Assembly: GCF_029407905.1 (NCBI RefSeq)
Contig: NC_073628.1
Coordinates: 21,791,501-21,855,500, forward strand
From: Bubalus kerabau
Taxonomy: Eukaryota > Chordata > Mammalia > Artiodactyla > Bovidae
Direction of reading: 5' to 3'
DNA: 64,000 bases
A model generated the notes under the pieces. That model had not been told where the DNA came from, made no database searches, and was given only the letters and a program-made list of their open reading frames with translations. Made by a program: the position numbers and the translations under genes. Of this stretch, positions 45,238 to 55,069 are shown piece after piece. Within the stretch, counting starts at the first letter, position 1. The number at the start of each line of letters is the position of its first letter.

Positions 45238-45500
45238 TTCTTTAAAAAAAAATTGGGGAGTATAGTTGCTTTACAATGTGTGTTAGTTTCTGCTGTACAG
45301 CAGAGTGAGTTAGCTATGCATATACACACATCCCCTCTTTTTTGGATTTCCTTCCCATTTAGGGCACCAGAGAGCGCTGAACAGAGTTCCCTAAGCTATA
45401 CAGTACGTTCTCATTAGTTGTCTATTTTCCACACAGTAGTGTACATATGTCAATCCCAGTCTCCCAATTCATCCCACCACCGCCCCTTCCCCTACTTGGT
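45238..45500 (-). mobile_element. L1 3' end, antisense
   Basis: 'aattggggagtatagttgct' then 'ttacaatgtgtgttagtttc', 'tgctgtacagcagagtgagt' and 'ctatacagtacgttctcatt' follow the reverse complement of a ruminant L1 3' UTR, ending in 'caattcatcccaccaccgcc'. Confidence 0.85.
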
Positions 45501-45991
45501 GTCAATTTTCTCTCTGTCATGGAAGTTAGCAAATATAAAAATGAAAAAGGTAGAGTGTTTACACTGAGAAGGCTGGAAGTAATGACATACTCGTAGCATT
45601 CCCACCTTGGCTTCTAAATAGCATGTTCCTTTAAAAGGAGCAAGCACTCCTTGTGGGGAAAAAAGACTAATTCCAAAGATGGTACAGGGCCGAGGCATTT
45701 AGAACTCAGTATCACCAGGGTGCCAGGCAGATATAGCCCTCGAGCAAAGCCCACCCCCTGCCAACTGTGCTACACGCCCCTGTCTGCTTGCAAGCAGCCA
45801 TGTGGGACAGGGCGGGGGTGCTGGAGGCAGACTCCAGGGTCACCCTGGGTCTACATTCATCCCCTCAGCAAATATTTATTGGGTGCCTACTGAATGTCTG
45901 GGCACGCCCTATTCTGAGCACTGGGGACACAGGAGTGGAAAAAATAGACTCCCTGCCCCCAAGACTTCGCATTCTACCTAGAATAGAATAA

Positions 45992-46007
45992 ATATATATA
46001 TATATAT
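45992..46007. repeat. (TA)n microsatellite
   Basis: Short pure TA run inside the L2 relic. Confidence 0.85.
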
Positions 46008-46055
46008 CCGGTGATGAGAAATTCAATGAAGAAAAATAGGATCGAGTAAAAGAGA

Positions 46056-46323
46056 TAATGGCACCCCACTCCAGTACTCTTGCCTGGAAAATCCCATGGA
46101 CGGAGGAGCCTGGTAGGCTGCAGTCCATGGGGCCGAGAAAGAGTTGGACACGACTGAGCGACTTCGCTTTCACTTTTCACTTCCATGCATTGGAGAAGGA
46201 AATGGCAACCCACTCCAGTGTTCTTGCCTGGAGAATCCCAGGGACGGGGGAGCCTGGTGGGCTGCCATCTATGGGGTCACACAGAGTCGGACACAACTGA
46301 AGCGACTTAGCAGCAGCAGCAGC
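46056..46323 (+). mobile_element. BOV-A2 SINE, two monomers
   Basis: Both monomers are present: 'ataatggcaccccactccag' and 'ggaaatggcaacccactcca', with the linker 'gctttcacttttcacttcca' and the gcagcagcagc 3' end. The flanks aaaagaga and aaaagaaa may be a short target duplication. Confidence 0.93.
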
Positions 46324-46842
46324 AAAAGAAAATAGCAGGCAGAAAAAAAAAAAGTAAGGTCTGAGATCTGGAGAAGGGAGCCTGCTTAGCATGCCTGAGA
46401 AATAGCAAAAAGTCAGGGCTGCTGAAGCAGAGGGAGGAAGGAGATGAGTAGGAGCTGAGATGGGAAGGGTGAAGGGCCAGATCCCAACCCTGAGCCACTG
46501 AAGAGTTTGGACAGAGGAGCACCAGGATCTGAGTCACACCGTGTCAGGATCATGTATCCACCCTGTGCTGGGAGGACACCGGAGGGGCAAGGAGAGAAGC
46601 AGCCACCTCCTAGGACCTAGCCCAGGACGATGCTGGGACCAAGGAAGCAGCTGCAGAGATGGTGAGAAGTGGTCAATTTTCTAGATAAAAGATTGATTTG
46701 AATATGGAGTGTCGGAGAAAGAGGGGGATGGATGACTTCTGATGCCATAACCTGAGCAAGAAGAAGACTAAGGTTGCCATTTTCTGAGCAGGGGATGATA
46801 TTGAGGGGATTCGGTTGAGGACTGTGGACAGGGTGTGGATCA

Positions 46843-47050
46843 GGGCTTCCCTGGTGGCTCAGATGGTAAAGAATCCTCCTGTCATGCAGGAGACCCAGGT
46901 TTGATTCCTGGGTTAGGAAGATCCCCTGGAGAAGGAAATGGCTACCCCACTCCAGTATTCTTGCCTTGAGAATTCCATGGACAGAGGAGCCTGGCAGGCT
47001 ACATCCCATGGGTTTGCAAAGAGTCAGATGTGATTGAGCGACTAACACTT
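46843..47050 (+). mobile_element. Bov-tA SINE
   Basis: Sense copy from 'gggcttccctggtggctcag' to 'gattgagcgactaacacttt'. Inserted in the L2 relic. Confidence 0.93.
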
Positions 47051-47057
47051 TGGATGG

Positions 47058-47288
47058 ATTACATTTTTTAATATATTTATTTATGTGGCTGCATCGGGTC
47101 TTAGTTGTGGCAGGCACGCAGGATCTTTCATTGCATCTCAAGCTTCTCTAGTTGTGACTCTTGAGCTCAGTAATTGCCCCACAGCATGTGGGATCTTAGT
47201 TCCCTGACCAGGGATCAAACCTGTGTCCCCTGCCTTGGAAGGTAGATTCTTAACCACTGGACCATGAGGGAAGTCCCGAATTACATTT
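47058..47288 (-). mobile_element. tRNA-Glu (CHR-type) SINE with 9-bp target duplication
   Basis: Body about 47067-47279 in reverse: T-rich tail, 'tgtggctgcatcgggtctta', and the head 'ggaccatgagggaagtcccg'. Direct repeats ATTACATTT lie at 47058-47066 and 47280-47288. Confidence 0.9.
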
Positions 47289-47391
47289 GAGACGTTCATA
47301 AGACATGCAAAGAGAGATGTCAGGCAAGGAGATAATCTTCAACATGTAGGTAGTATTGGAAACCACAGGACTAAATAAGTTAACTTAGGAG

Positions 47392-47605
47392 TGATTATAG
47401 TGGTAAAGAACCCACCTGCCAATGCACGAGACGTAAGAGATGGGGGTTTGATCCCTGGGTCAGGAAGATCTGCTGGAGGAGGGCATGGTAACCCACTCCA
47501 GTATTCTTGCCTGGAGAATCCCATGGACAGAGGAGCCTGGCGGGCTACAGTCCATAGGGTCACAAAGAGTCGGTCAGAACTAAAGTGACTTAGCCGCAAT
47601 AGCAG
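47392..47605 (+). mobile_element. 5'-truncated Bov-tA SINE
   Basis: Begins within the head at about 'tagtggtaaagaacccacct' and runs to 'actaaagtgacttagccgca'. It ends like BOV-A2 rather than with the 'ctaacacttt' end, so it may belong to the related subfamily. Confidence 0.88.
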
Positions 47606-47771
47606 GAGCAAGTATAGACAGCCAGAAAATAATGTGGAAGGACCAACGAAGAGATGGAGAAGGAACAGTTGTGACCTAAGAGCTTGTTCTCCCAAAGATG
47701 AAGAATGGAAAGTGTTCAAACAGGAAGAGCTGATCAACCATAGGAGTTGACTGAGGGATTTGGCAGTAACT

Positions 47772-47886
47772 TTGGAGAAGGAAATGGCAACCACTCCAGT
47801 GTTCTTGCCTAGAGAATCCCAGGGACGGGGAAACCTGGTGGGCTGCCATGTATGGGGTCACACAGAGTCTGGACACGACTGACTTA
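47772..47886 (+). mobile_element. BOV-A2 single-monomer SINE
   Basis: 'ggagaaggaaatggcaacca' to 'ctggacacgactgactta', then a (GGT)n run (47887-47902) and a G-rich tract. Confidence 0.88.
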
Positions 47887-47908
47887 GGTGGTGGTGGTGG
47901 TGTAGGTT

Positions 47909-47932
47909 GGGGCAGGGGGTGGGGGGAGGGGG
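47909..47932 (+). other. G-quadruplex candidate
   Basis: Four G runs of 4, 5, 6 and 5 bases (47909-47912, 47915-47919, 47921-47926, 47928-47932) with loops of one or two bases. Confidence 0.85.
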
Positions 47933-48442
47933 CGCGGTGCAGAGAGCTAGGGGCAAAATCTAAGTGAGTGGGTTCAAGAGAAATTGGGTGAAGGGGAATT
48001 GGAGATGGTGGATCCGGCTTTTCTGTTATGTAAGAGAGAACACAGAGGAGGATCTGTGGCTGGAGGGGACCAGGGTCAAAGGAGGTTTGTCCATTTTTTA
48101 AACCTCGGAGATACCACAGCATCTTTGTAAGGAGATGATTACAAAGAACGGGGAAATTATGGCCCCGGAGAGAAAGAGCACAGATGTTTGGATCGGTTTC
48201 CTTGAGTAGGAGAGCGGGGCTGGGGTTTGGCCTCAGGGGGCTAGGGACTCAGTGAAGCCCCTGTAGTATGGCACTATTGGGGTGCCTGGCCAGCCGGGGG
48301 CTACCCAGAACCCAGGAAGCTCTGTGGGGGCCCTGGTGAACTTGGCAAATCACTTATTGTCTAACTCTCTGTTTCCATGTCTTAAATATTAGCTGACCAT
48401 GCCCACTCAAATGACCGCTGTGAAAGGTAAATAGATTTTAAA

Positions 48443-48813
48443 AATATGTACAGAAACAGAAAAAGATTTACAGACTTAGAGAACGAACTTATGGTTGCCA
48501 GGAGTAAGGATGGAGGGAAGGGATAGTTAGGGAGTTTGGGATGGACAGGTACGCTCTGCAATATTTAAAATGGATAACCAACAAGGACTTACTACAGAGC
48601 CCAGGGAACTCTGCTCAATGTTATGTGGCAGCCTGGATGGGAGGGGAGTTTAGAGGAGAATGTATACATGTATATACATGACATATACATGTATACATGA
48701 CATATACAAGTCATACATGTATATGTATGACTTGAGTCCCTTCACTGTTCACCTGACATTATCACAACATTGTTCACGTTAGCCGGCTAAACCCCAGCAC
48801 ACACACAAAAAAG
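48443..48813 (+). mobile_element. L1 3' end, sense, ~370 bp
   Basis: 'agacttagagaacgaactta' then 'tggttgccaggagtaaggat', 'ggataaccaacaaggactta' and 'agggaactctgctcaatgtt', ending 'taaaccccagcac' with an A-rich tail. Same 3' end as at 26.0 and 27.57 kb, with more 5' sequence. The tacatgtata segment is expanded (48660-48735). Confidence 0.9.
48707..48734. repeat. Perfect 12-bp inverted repeat in an expanded L1 tail
   Basis: CAAGTCATACAT (48707-48718) and ATGTATGACTTG (48723-48734) with a 4-nt spacer, next to two near-copies of 'catgacatatac'. Confidence 0.88.
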
Positions 48814-49969
48814 AATAAGTGCAGAGGGCGGCGCATGCCCCATAGTAAGGGCTGGGCAAAGGCTGGTTCCTTCTCCCCTCCCTCCCCCAGCTTGTCCTTC
48901 AGGGTTTCCCTGGGACCTCTGACTCCTCATGAGACACGGGGATGGTCCTTCTGCTTCCACTGCTGCTTTGAGGTCAGCAGGGCTGAAAGCAGGAACAGCC
49001 AGGGGCTGTCATTCTCTCAAACACCCGCTTTGTGTACCTGTCTCAGCAGATTTCTGCCTGTGTGTTTGGTGAGTCGTTCTCCTACGACGGTGTTTCATTT
49101 CTGTGCAGTCTCGTGGAGCTGGGCTCTGTAACCTGCCCCTGCTGCAGCCAGAATCTTCAAAGAGCTGCTTCCCACTGAGTAGAGCCCAGCCAGGGGGCTC
49201 CTACCCTCCCCTGGAGCCACATGGCAGGGGAGGGAGATGCCTGGCTGCTTCTCCAGGACGGCCCCGCCAGCCTGAGCCTGAGACAGAAGCTGGATGTACG
49301 GTTGCAGGAGACAGAAGTCCCCCTGCTGACAGCCTGGGTGGGAGGGAGAGAGACCCAGGCCCAGGATGCAAGCCCTCCTCTTAGCCAAAGCTCTGAGATG
49401 CTCATTTGCCTGACTAGGAGGTCCATGAATCCCTGACCCAGAAAGACTGGGTCCTTGTCATGAGGAAAGGGACATTTTAACTTCCATCCCCAAACCTCCC
49501 GAGGAAAAAATTTAAAGTTCTGTCAAAACAGGTTAGCATATTAGCAATCAGGGCTCCCAACCATCTGTATTTGTTCCATTTGTGGCGTTTATGACGGTTA
49601 TCCACATTAATTATTTCACTGCTAAAGTCCCTTCTAATTTCTGAACACTGTTATTTCTAAGAAAGATGGATATTAAATATGCCACACATCAGCACAGGGT
49701 GGCATTACAGCATGCTATTAAGTTTGGATGCTGATGCCCGGCAGAAAATAGCTTTGCTATTTGTAATTGCAATAAAGTGTTTTATTTTGTGGTTCAAAAT
49801 GACGAACAGCACTGATGGAAAGGGATTTCTTAGTTTGGCAATGACCCTGAAGTCACCAGGAAAGACAGAGACCGCGAGCCTGGGGTGGGTAGGCAACCTG
49901 GGGACAGAGATGGGGAGAGGGGGTTGTAGAGGAAAAGATGTGGGGTACAGTGATTTGTCCCACAGCAGA
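48814..49969. other. Unique sequence with an AT-rich motif-dense block
   Basis: 48814-49480 is GC-richer with overlapping open frames and no domains. 49540-49830 is repeat-free and AT-rich, with CATCTG (49562-49567), TTTATGAC (49588-49595) and ATTAATTA (49606-49613); see the findings. Confidence 0.45.
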
Positions 49970-50178
49970 CCTGCCTGTTGTTCAGTCACTCAGTCGTGTC
50001 CGACTCTATACAACCTCAAGGATGGCAGCACATCAGGCTTCCCTGTGCTTCACCATCTCCCACACTTTTCTCAAACTCATGTCCAATGAATTGATGATGC
50101 CATCCAACTATCTCCTCCTCTGTCATCCCCTTCTCCTCCTGTCCTCAATCTTTCCAAGCATCAGGGTCTTCCTGCCTG
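49970..50178 (-). mobile_element. BovB LINE 3' fragment, antisense, ~195 bp
   Basis: From 'gttgttcagtcactcagtcg' to 'ctttccaagcatcagggtct'. Direct repeats CCTGCCTG at 49970-49977 and 50171-50178 are a plausible target duplication. Confidence 0.9.
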
Positions 50179-50231
50179 AGAGGAGTTGAAAGGATCACTT
50201 TCAAGAACCATCAGAGGTTTGGATGAGGTGT

Positions 50232-50460
50232 AGCCAAGGAGCCTGGTAGGCTCCAGTCCATGGGTCGCTAAGAGTCGGACACGACTGAGCGACTTCACTT
50301 TCACTTTTCACTTTCACGCATTGGAGAAGGAAATGGCAACCCACTCCAGCGTTCTTGCCTGGAGAATCCCAGGGACGGTGGAGCCTGATAGGCTGCTGTT
50401 TATGGGGTCGAACAGAGTCGGACACGACTGAAGCAATTTAGCAGCAGCAGCAGCAGCCAA
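50232..50460 (+). mobile_element. BOV-A2 SINE, 5'-truncated
   Basis: Body about 50238-50454: 'ggagcctggtaggctccagt', linker 'ctttcacttttcactttcac', second monomer, gcagcagcagcag end. Short flanking repeat AGCCAA (50232-50237 and 50455-50460). Confidence 0.92.
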
Positions 50461-50731
50461 TACTAGAACATTCTCTTACTGCTGGTTTTCAGTCTCTGGA
50501 GCCCCCATTAGAGAATTTGCAGATGGTCAAAGAGAGTGGAACCCCGCAGACAGTAGCCACTTTCAGAGAGCATTAGCTTATAAACTGCTCTTAAACGTCA
50601 TCGAACATCATGGCAGACGTGGAAAGGAGTCTTTATTATTATCATTACCAGGACAAAGAAGATAAATAACTCTTCTTTTAGCTCCCAACGCCACTCCCCA
50701 AAGAAGACAGCAGTGGATTAAACAGCTAAAC

Positions 50732-50955
50732 CCCAAGAAGGCATCTCTTTTTTTCTATTAAACTTTTTTTTTTAATGGGGACCATTTTTTTTTAAGTCTT
50801 TATTGAATTTGTTACAATACTACTTCAGTTTTATATCTGGCTTTTTGGTCGTGAGGCATGTGGGATCTTAGTTCCCCAACCAGGGATCGAACCTGCACCC
50901 CCTGCATTGAAAAGCAAAGTTTTAACCACTGGACCACTGGGGAAGTCCCAAGAAG
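50732..50955 (-). mobile_element. tRNA-Glu (CHR-type) SINE with 9-bp target duplication
   Basis: Body about 50741-50946. The head at right is 'gaccactggggaagtccc', with 'ccaaccagggatcgaacctg' and the body 'aagtctttattgaatttgtt'. The tail is compound: T tracts broken by ATGGGGACCA (50775-50784), i.e. TGGTCCCCAT in the SINE sense. Direct repeats CCCAAGAAG at 50732-50740 and 50947-50955. Confidence 0.88.
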
Positions 50956-52069
50956 ACAGTCTTGAAGACAAAGCCCAACATGAAGGTTGTTGGAAAGCGC
51001 AGATAGCTCCCTCTCTGGGGCTCTTTGCTTAAAAGTGACCTCTGAGATTCCCATCTGTAGGGCGCTTCTAGGATTAAATGCTTCACTGAGATCCTCTCCT
51101 GCTCAAGCGTGTCTGCATCCTCTCATTGGCTCACTCATTTATCAAAAATGTACCACGCAGCTACATGCATCAGGGTCTCTGCCCGGCCACAAGCCAACAG
51201 GAGGCAAGAGACTCGAGTCATCTTTCAAGGGACAGACAGCTAACCAGAGCAACAAGGAAGTCCATGGTCACAATCTGAGAAGGGGGAACAAACAGATACC
51301 AATTGAGAATAACAGGTAGATGCCATTTAGATGGGATCCAGGATAGAGTGAAAATCAACTGATAACAAATCCCCCACAACCTCAAGCTAGAAAATAACGC
51401 CTTTGCCTGGCATAGCTAGTTCTGAAATGAGTGTGGTGACTCTTTCTGCTGTGGAGATAGCGCCCCCTGGTGGTTGGAGGCCTAAGTTTTTACATCTATA
51501 GGACAGTCCTTTACATAGGAATCTTCAAATTGCAAATTTTCAAAGTTAGGGACAGGGGTTCCATCAACATCAGGTGTGAGTGAAATTGCAGCTTGCCCTC
51601 CATCTCCTATTGGAGAGCTGACGATCCTTCAGCTCTACCATCTCCCATCTTCTCTCCTCCTCCAGTCAGGAACTCTTTTTGCCTGTTCACTGGATGCCAG
51701 CCCCTGTATGCCAGCTGTCGTACAATACAACTGTACTTTTCAAGGTCCTGTACTGTAAAATTAAAAATGTTTTATTTTTTGTGTTTGTTTTTTGTGTCTA
51801 ATTTGTGTGAAAGCTATTATAAACCTACTACAGTATGGTACTGTATAACTGTGTTAGTAGGGTACCTAGGCTAAGTTTGTTGGACTATTGATCAAATTGA
51901 ACTTACAAATGAGCTCTCGGAGGAGAACTCATTTGTATGTCGGGGGCCTACTGTATAGGAATTTTCTGTGATAAATTGGTACCTTTGATGGGAGCCCAGT
52001 ACTCCATAAAGGCAGGCGTGTGCCTGTTCCCCTGAAGTGGGGCTGATCTTGGAGCATCTTGAACTTCCT
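50956..52069. other. Unique noncoding sequence with a CTCF-type motif
   Basis: No recognised transposon. The stretch 51480-51960 has T-rich and simple text ('ttttatttttt gtgtttg' type) that may be an old unrecognised repeat. Confidence 0.4.
51458..51473 (-). promoter_or_regulatory. CTCF-type binding motif
   Basis: The minus strand reads CCACCAGGGGGCGCTA, which fits the well-known CTCF core at essentially every constrained position. It is in unique sequence, not in a SINE. Occupancy cannot be judged from sequence. Confidence 0.7.
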
Positions 52070-52380
52070 TCATCCTTGAGTTAAGATCCCAGCCTCCCTT
52101 CTTCCTCAGTGTTGTGATTTGGGACAACGTTACTTAAATTCTCAGAGCCCTCCTTTTCCTCAACTTATATTAAAATGGGTGTGACAGCTCCCTGGTAGCC
52201 TAATGGTTAGGATTCTGGGCTTTCACTGCCATGGCCTAGGTTCAGTCCCTGGTGGGGAAACTGGCATGCCACAAGCCACATGGGGCAGCCAAAAAAAAAA
52301 AAAAAAAAAAGCGGTGTGACAGCACCAGTGTGGTGTTGGTGTAAGGATTAAGTAAGATAACGACATGACAGCCAGCCCAG
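52070..52380 (+). repeat. MIR SINE split by a CHR SINE
   Basis: MIR core 'ttgggacaacgttacttaaa' followed by 'ttctcagagccc' and 'tattaaaatgggtgtgacag' stops at the insertion (52189). 'gtgtaaggattaagtaagat' resumes after it. Confidence 0.72.
52178..52323 (+). mobile_element. tRNA-Glu (CHR-type) SINE with 11-bp target duplication
   Basis: Body 52189-52312, head 'tccctggtagcctaatggtt', A20 tail (52291-52310). Perfect direct repeats GGTGTGACAGC at 52178-52188 and 52313-52323. It splits a MIR. Confidence 0.92.
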
Positions 52381-54111
52381 TCTGTGGCTGCTAGCAGGTC
52401 CTTCACTGATGTTAGCTGCTTTACTCTTAGCTTACGATTTCCAAACGCTCTGCATCTCCCTCCACTCTGCCCTCCTCTCTCAAACGCCCATCCTGTCCTC
52501 TTTGGTCTTTTACCTGGCTTCCTCCGCTCGGTTCCCCTCCCCTCTCCCTTCTTTCTCTCTCTCTCTCCACCTCCTTTCTTCCTTCCCATCACCTCCCACA
52601 TTTCCCCTCACCTCCCTGGGCTTTCCTTTTTTCTGCATCTCATCCTCCGCCCTTTTCATGCCCAAACCTCTTGCCACAGCATCTAAGAAGTGACACCAGG
52701 GCACACCGAGGGTGCTCTCCAAAGATAAACGGCATCCTGTGTTAAGTCCAAGAGGAGCCATCTTCTGCTATTCAATAGCACCACGGATGTCTTGTATTCT
52801 TCAGAAGGGCACCGGGCGCCTTGCCGCACTCTTCACTCGGAACCCGGGTCCCTCCACCGCCTTCATCCTTGGTGACGTCTGCGCATGCTCCGTCTTCCGG
52901 TCGCTCTTTTGAATGCTTTCTGATACTGGCAGGCTCCGTGCTCCCCTTTCCCTCCTCCTCTGCTGGCCTGCCCTCTCCCCCCTTATCTCGCCTTGCTTCT
53001 GTCTTCTGTATCATCACACGTGTTAGCTGTCCTTTGCCTCTTATTTTTGATTTGCAAAATGGCCCATGTTCCCCTTTATATTCCCCAGCTGCGTTTGCTC
53101 CAGCAACCTGCGATAGCTCTTGCCTATCACGGCAAAGGCTTTTTCATCTCCATTTGCAGCCATTTGCCCTGATCATTTCTCTCTTCAGTATTACACTGAT
53201 GAGCCCATGGAGTCTCTAGCTGTCAACAATCCCCAGGAAAGGAGAGCTTGTTCTTAAAACTTGCTTTTTAATTTGGGGGCCCCTGGGAAGTGGGGCTGGC
53301 GCATGCTGAGTGGAAGCCACCAACTGGCTCAAACAGGCCAAGTGGGCACGAAAATCTTTGGGAAGGAAGCTGGAAGGCCCAGAATGGTTGTGTTTCCTTC
53401 CCACGCTAGACAGATGGAAGGGGTAAGTAGGCCAAGACTGCTTTCCTCAAGTGATTCTGTCTCTTAACAGTTTTCTTTAAGGAGGAAGGAAACAAAATGA
53501 TCAGATGGCAAAACAGAGATATCAGTTGTCCAGGCATTGTTCCTGGGGTGGAGGGACAGGCGACTTGCACAGAAGACCCAGTGATAGCATCCCCAGCCAT
53601 GCCATCATATAGAAAGGTCGTGTGTGAGTTTAGAATTTAAAATACATGTGTTAAGTCCTATCCTGCACCCTGTGGCTCAAGGCCTCCAGGGGAAAAAAAA
53701 GTCCTGCAAAGGAAACCACTAGCTCTCCAGAAGTAGACCTCCTTCTCCATAGTGGGACGTAGTAAATATGCCCCGCTCCCTCTTGGGGCAACTAGGGGAG
53801 ATCCACTGTCTTATTTGGATCACCCTCGAAGCAGATTCTGAGACAAAGATTCACATGCACATGGTTCATTTGGGGTTGGGGGGTGATCCCAGGAAACATG
53901 GGTGGAAGGCAGGGAGCCGAGGAAGAGCGCACTCACTGCGCCAGGCCCACAGGCGGCTCTGGGTGTGGCCTTCTCCCACTGAGAAGCCAGGCCACTAGGA
54001 TATTTGTCCTTACGAAACCCACCCACCGTTTCTTGAGGGTTACTTCTGGGGCGATAACTCCCTGCCCCCTGCCAATCACCTCACCTGGGTGTTTCCTCCT
54101 CAGCCTGTAAG
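52381..54111. other. Unique sequence with a promoter-like motif cluster
   Basis: CT-rich from 52440 to 52660. 52790-52910 is CpG-enriched with a cluster of housekeeping-promoter motifs. The 132-codon frame at 52821-53219 has no recognisable domain. The rest shows nothing I recognise. Confidence 0.4.
52873..52900. promoter_or_regulatory. CRE, NRF1 and ETS-type motif cluster
   Basis: TGACGTCT (52873-52880), TGCGCATGC (52880-52888) and CTTCCGG (52894-52900) lie within 28 bases, in a ~120-bp stretch with about ten CpGs. This combination is typical of CpG-type promoters, but it is small and no downstream gene is visible. Confidence 0.35.
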
Positions 54112-54300
54112 ACGTCGACATCACTTCCTCAAGGAAGCCTTCTCCACGCCCCCGGCCAGAGCAGATCCTCTCTTTATTAGGCCCTCACACCCTCTGCGCT
54201 CCTTCAGAATTCCTTATCACAGTAGAAATTGCATAATTAATTGTGTAATTAGTTGTTTAATGTCTGTAAGTTGCCATCAGTTACCAAGGCCTGTTAAGTC
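54112..54300 (+). repeat. L2 LINE fragment
   Basis: 'cacttcctcaaggaagcctt', followed by 'ctccacgcccc', and 'ttaattgtgtaattagttgt' followed by 'ttaatgtctgtaag', follow sense L2 towards its 3' end, which is missing. Confidence 0.62.
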
Positions 54301-54314
54301 TGCCTCCTAACACA

Positions 54315-54930
54315 TCTGAAATCTTCCATCCTCGTTGCTTCCACCAGCGCAGCGTTGAGCCAAGCCTCACCTAGGCCCTGCAACAGCCTCCTGGCCGACT
54401 CTTCTGGGCGTGTCCCTCCTCCGCTTAAAAGCATCCATGGCTCCCTTGTGCCTTTCTTTGTGAGAACCAGCCAGCCCTCACTCAGCTACCAGCCTCAGCC
54501 AGGAAGTTCCTGATTCCTGAGAAGGAAGAGCTCCAGGCCCTCGCAGGGGCTGGCTCCCCTGCATGGATGCCCTCTCTCCCCTCTGCTCTTCCCATCAGTC
54601 CACGCACTTCCCTGAGAGGCCCTCACAGGACATTTGTCCTCACGCCCCACAGCAGCCCCCATCTCATGTAGGTTCCAGCACCATGGGCCTCCTCAGCCCC
54701 CATGCTTACCCGATTTCATGTTTCTTACACTGTGTTACAGCTGACCATTTACTTCATGTCACCCTTATCAGACCATGAGCATCCTGAGATCAGGAACTAA
54801 GCACAGCACTCAGCACCTAGCACCCAGCACCTAATACCTACTACATAGCACCCAGCACTCACCACCTAGCACCCAGCATCTAGCACCCACCACCTAGCAC
54901 CTAGCACCACACCAGAGCTTAGGAGGCTCT
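54315..54930 (+). repeat. L2 LINE fragment ending in a minisatellite
   Basis: 'caacagcctcctggccgact', 'cgcttaaaagcatccatggc', 'ctgagaggccctcacaggac' and 'gaccatgagcatcctgagat' track sense L2 in order, ending in the cagcacctagcac array. It starts further 5' in L2 than the previous fragment, so it is a second copy. Confidence 0.62.
54807..54910. repeat. Minisatellite, 7/14-bp unit
   Basis: About seven 14-base units built from CTAGCAC and CCAGCAC heptamers with point differences. It probably expanded from the 'cagcacctagcacagtgcc' segment of the L2 3' end. Confidence 0.85.
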
Positions 54931-55069
54931 AAGGAAGTGTCTGGTGAATGACCCAAACCCTTGGAATACATAAACTATAGCTTCTTTGTAGGCAACTGCA
55001 AGGGGGCTTGAGTGATCTCTGAACTTCCTGTTACTTTGTAGGAGAAGCAAGGATGGATAAAAGGGGGTC

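Larger units (their letters stand above)
45862..48230 (-). repeat. Long L2 LINE relic carrying five SINEs
   Basis: Collinear antisense L2 segments can be followed through the insertions: 3' end 45862-46055 ('caaatatttattgggtgcct'), 46324-46840 ('ggtgagaagtggtcaatttt', 'ttgccattttctgagcaggg'), 47280-47390, 47606-47770 ('ggaagagctgatcaaccata') and 47906-48230 ('cggagataccacagcatctt'). About 1.35 kb of L2 remains. The inserts are at about 46056-46323, 46843-47050, 47067-47279, 47392-47605 and 47772-47886. Confidence 0.72.

Noticed and set aside
46305..46325. CAG repeats as polyglutamine coding tracts
   Set aside because: The gcagcagcagc runs here, at 50440, 58963 and 63160 are the normal 3' end of BOV-A2 elements.
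46617..47141. 174-codon minus-strand frame
   Set aside because: It crosses an L2 relic, the antisense of a Bov-tA and part of a CHR SINE. The phrases resemble those in every other antisense Bov-tA frame in the window.
47924..47937. GGGAGGGGGCGCGG as a CTCF site
   Set aside because: Only the G-run and CGC fit; it lies in a low-complexity G-rich tract after a SINE.
54807..54910. Regular short repeats that could suggest a CRISPR array
   Set aside because: Units are 7-14 bases with no unique spacers, and the genome is mammalian. It is a minisatellite.
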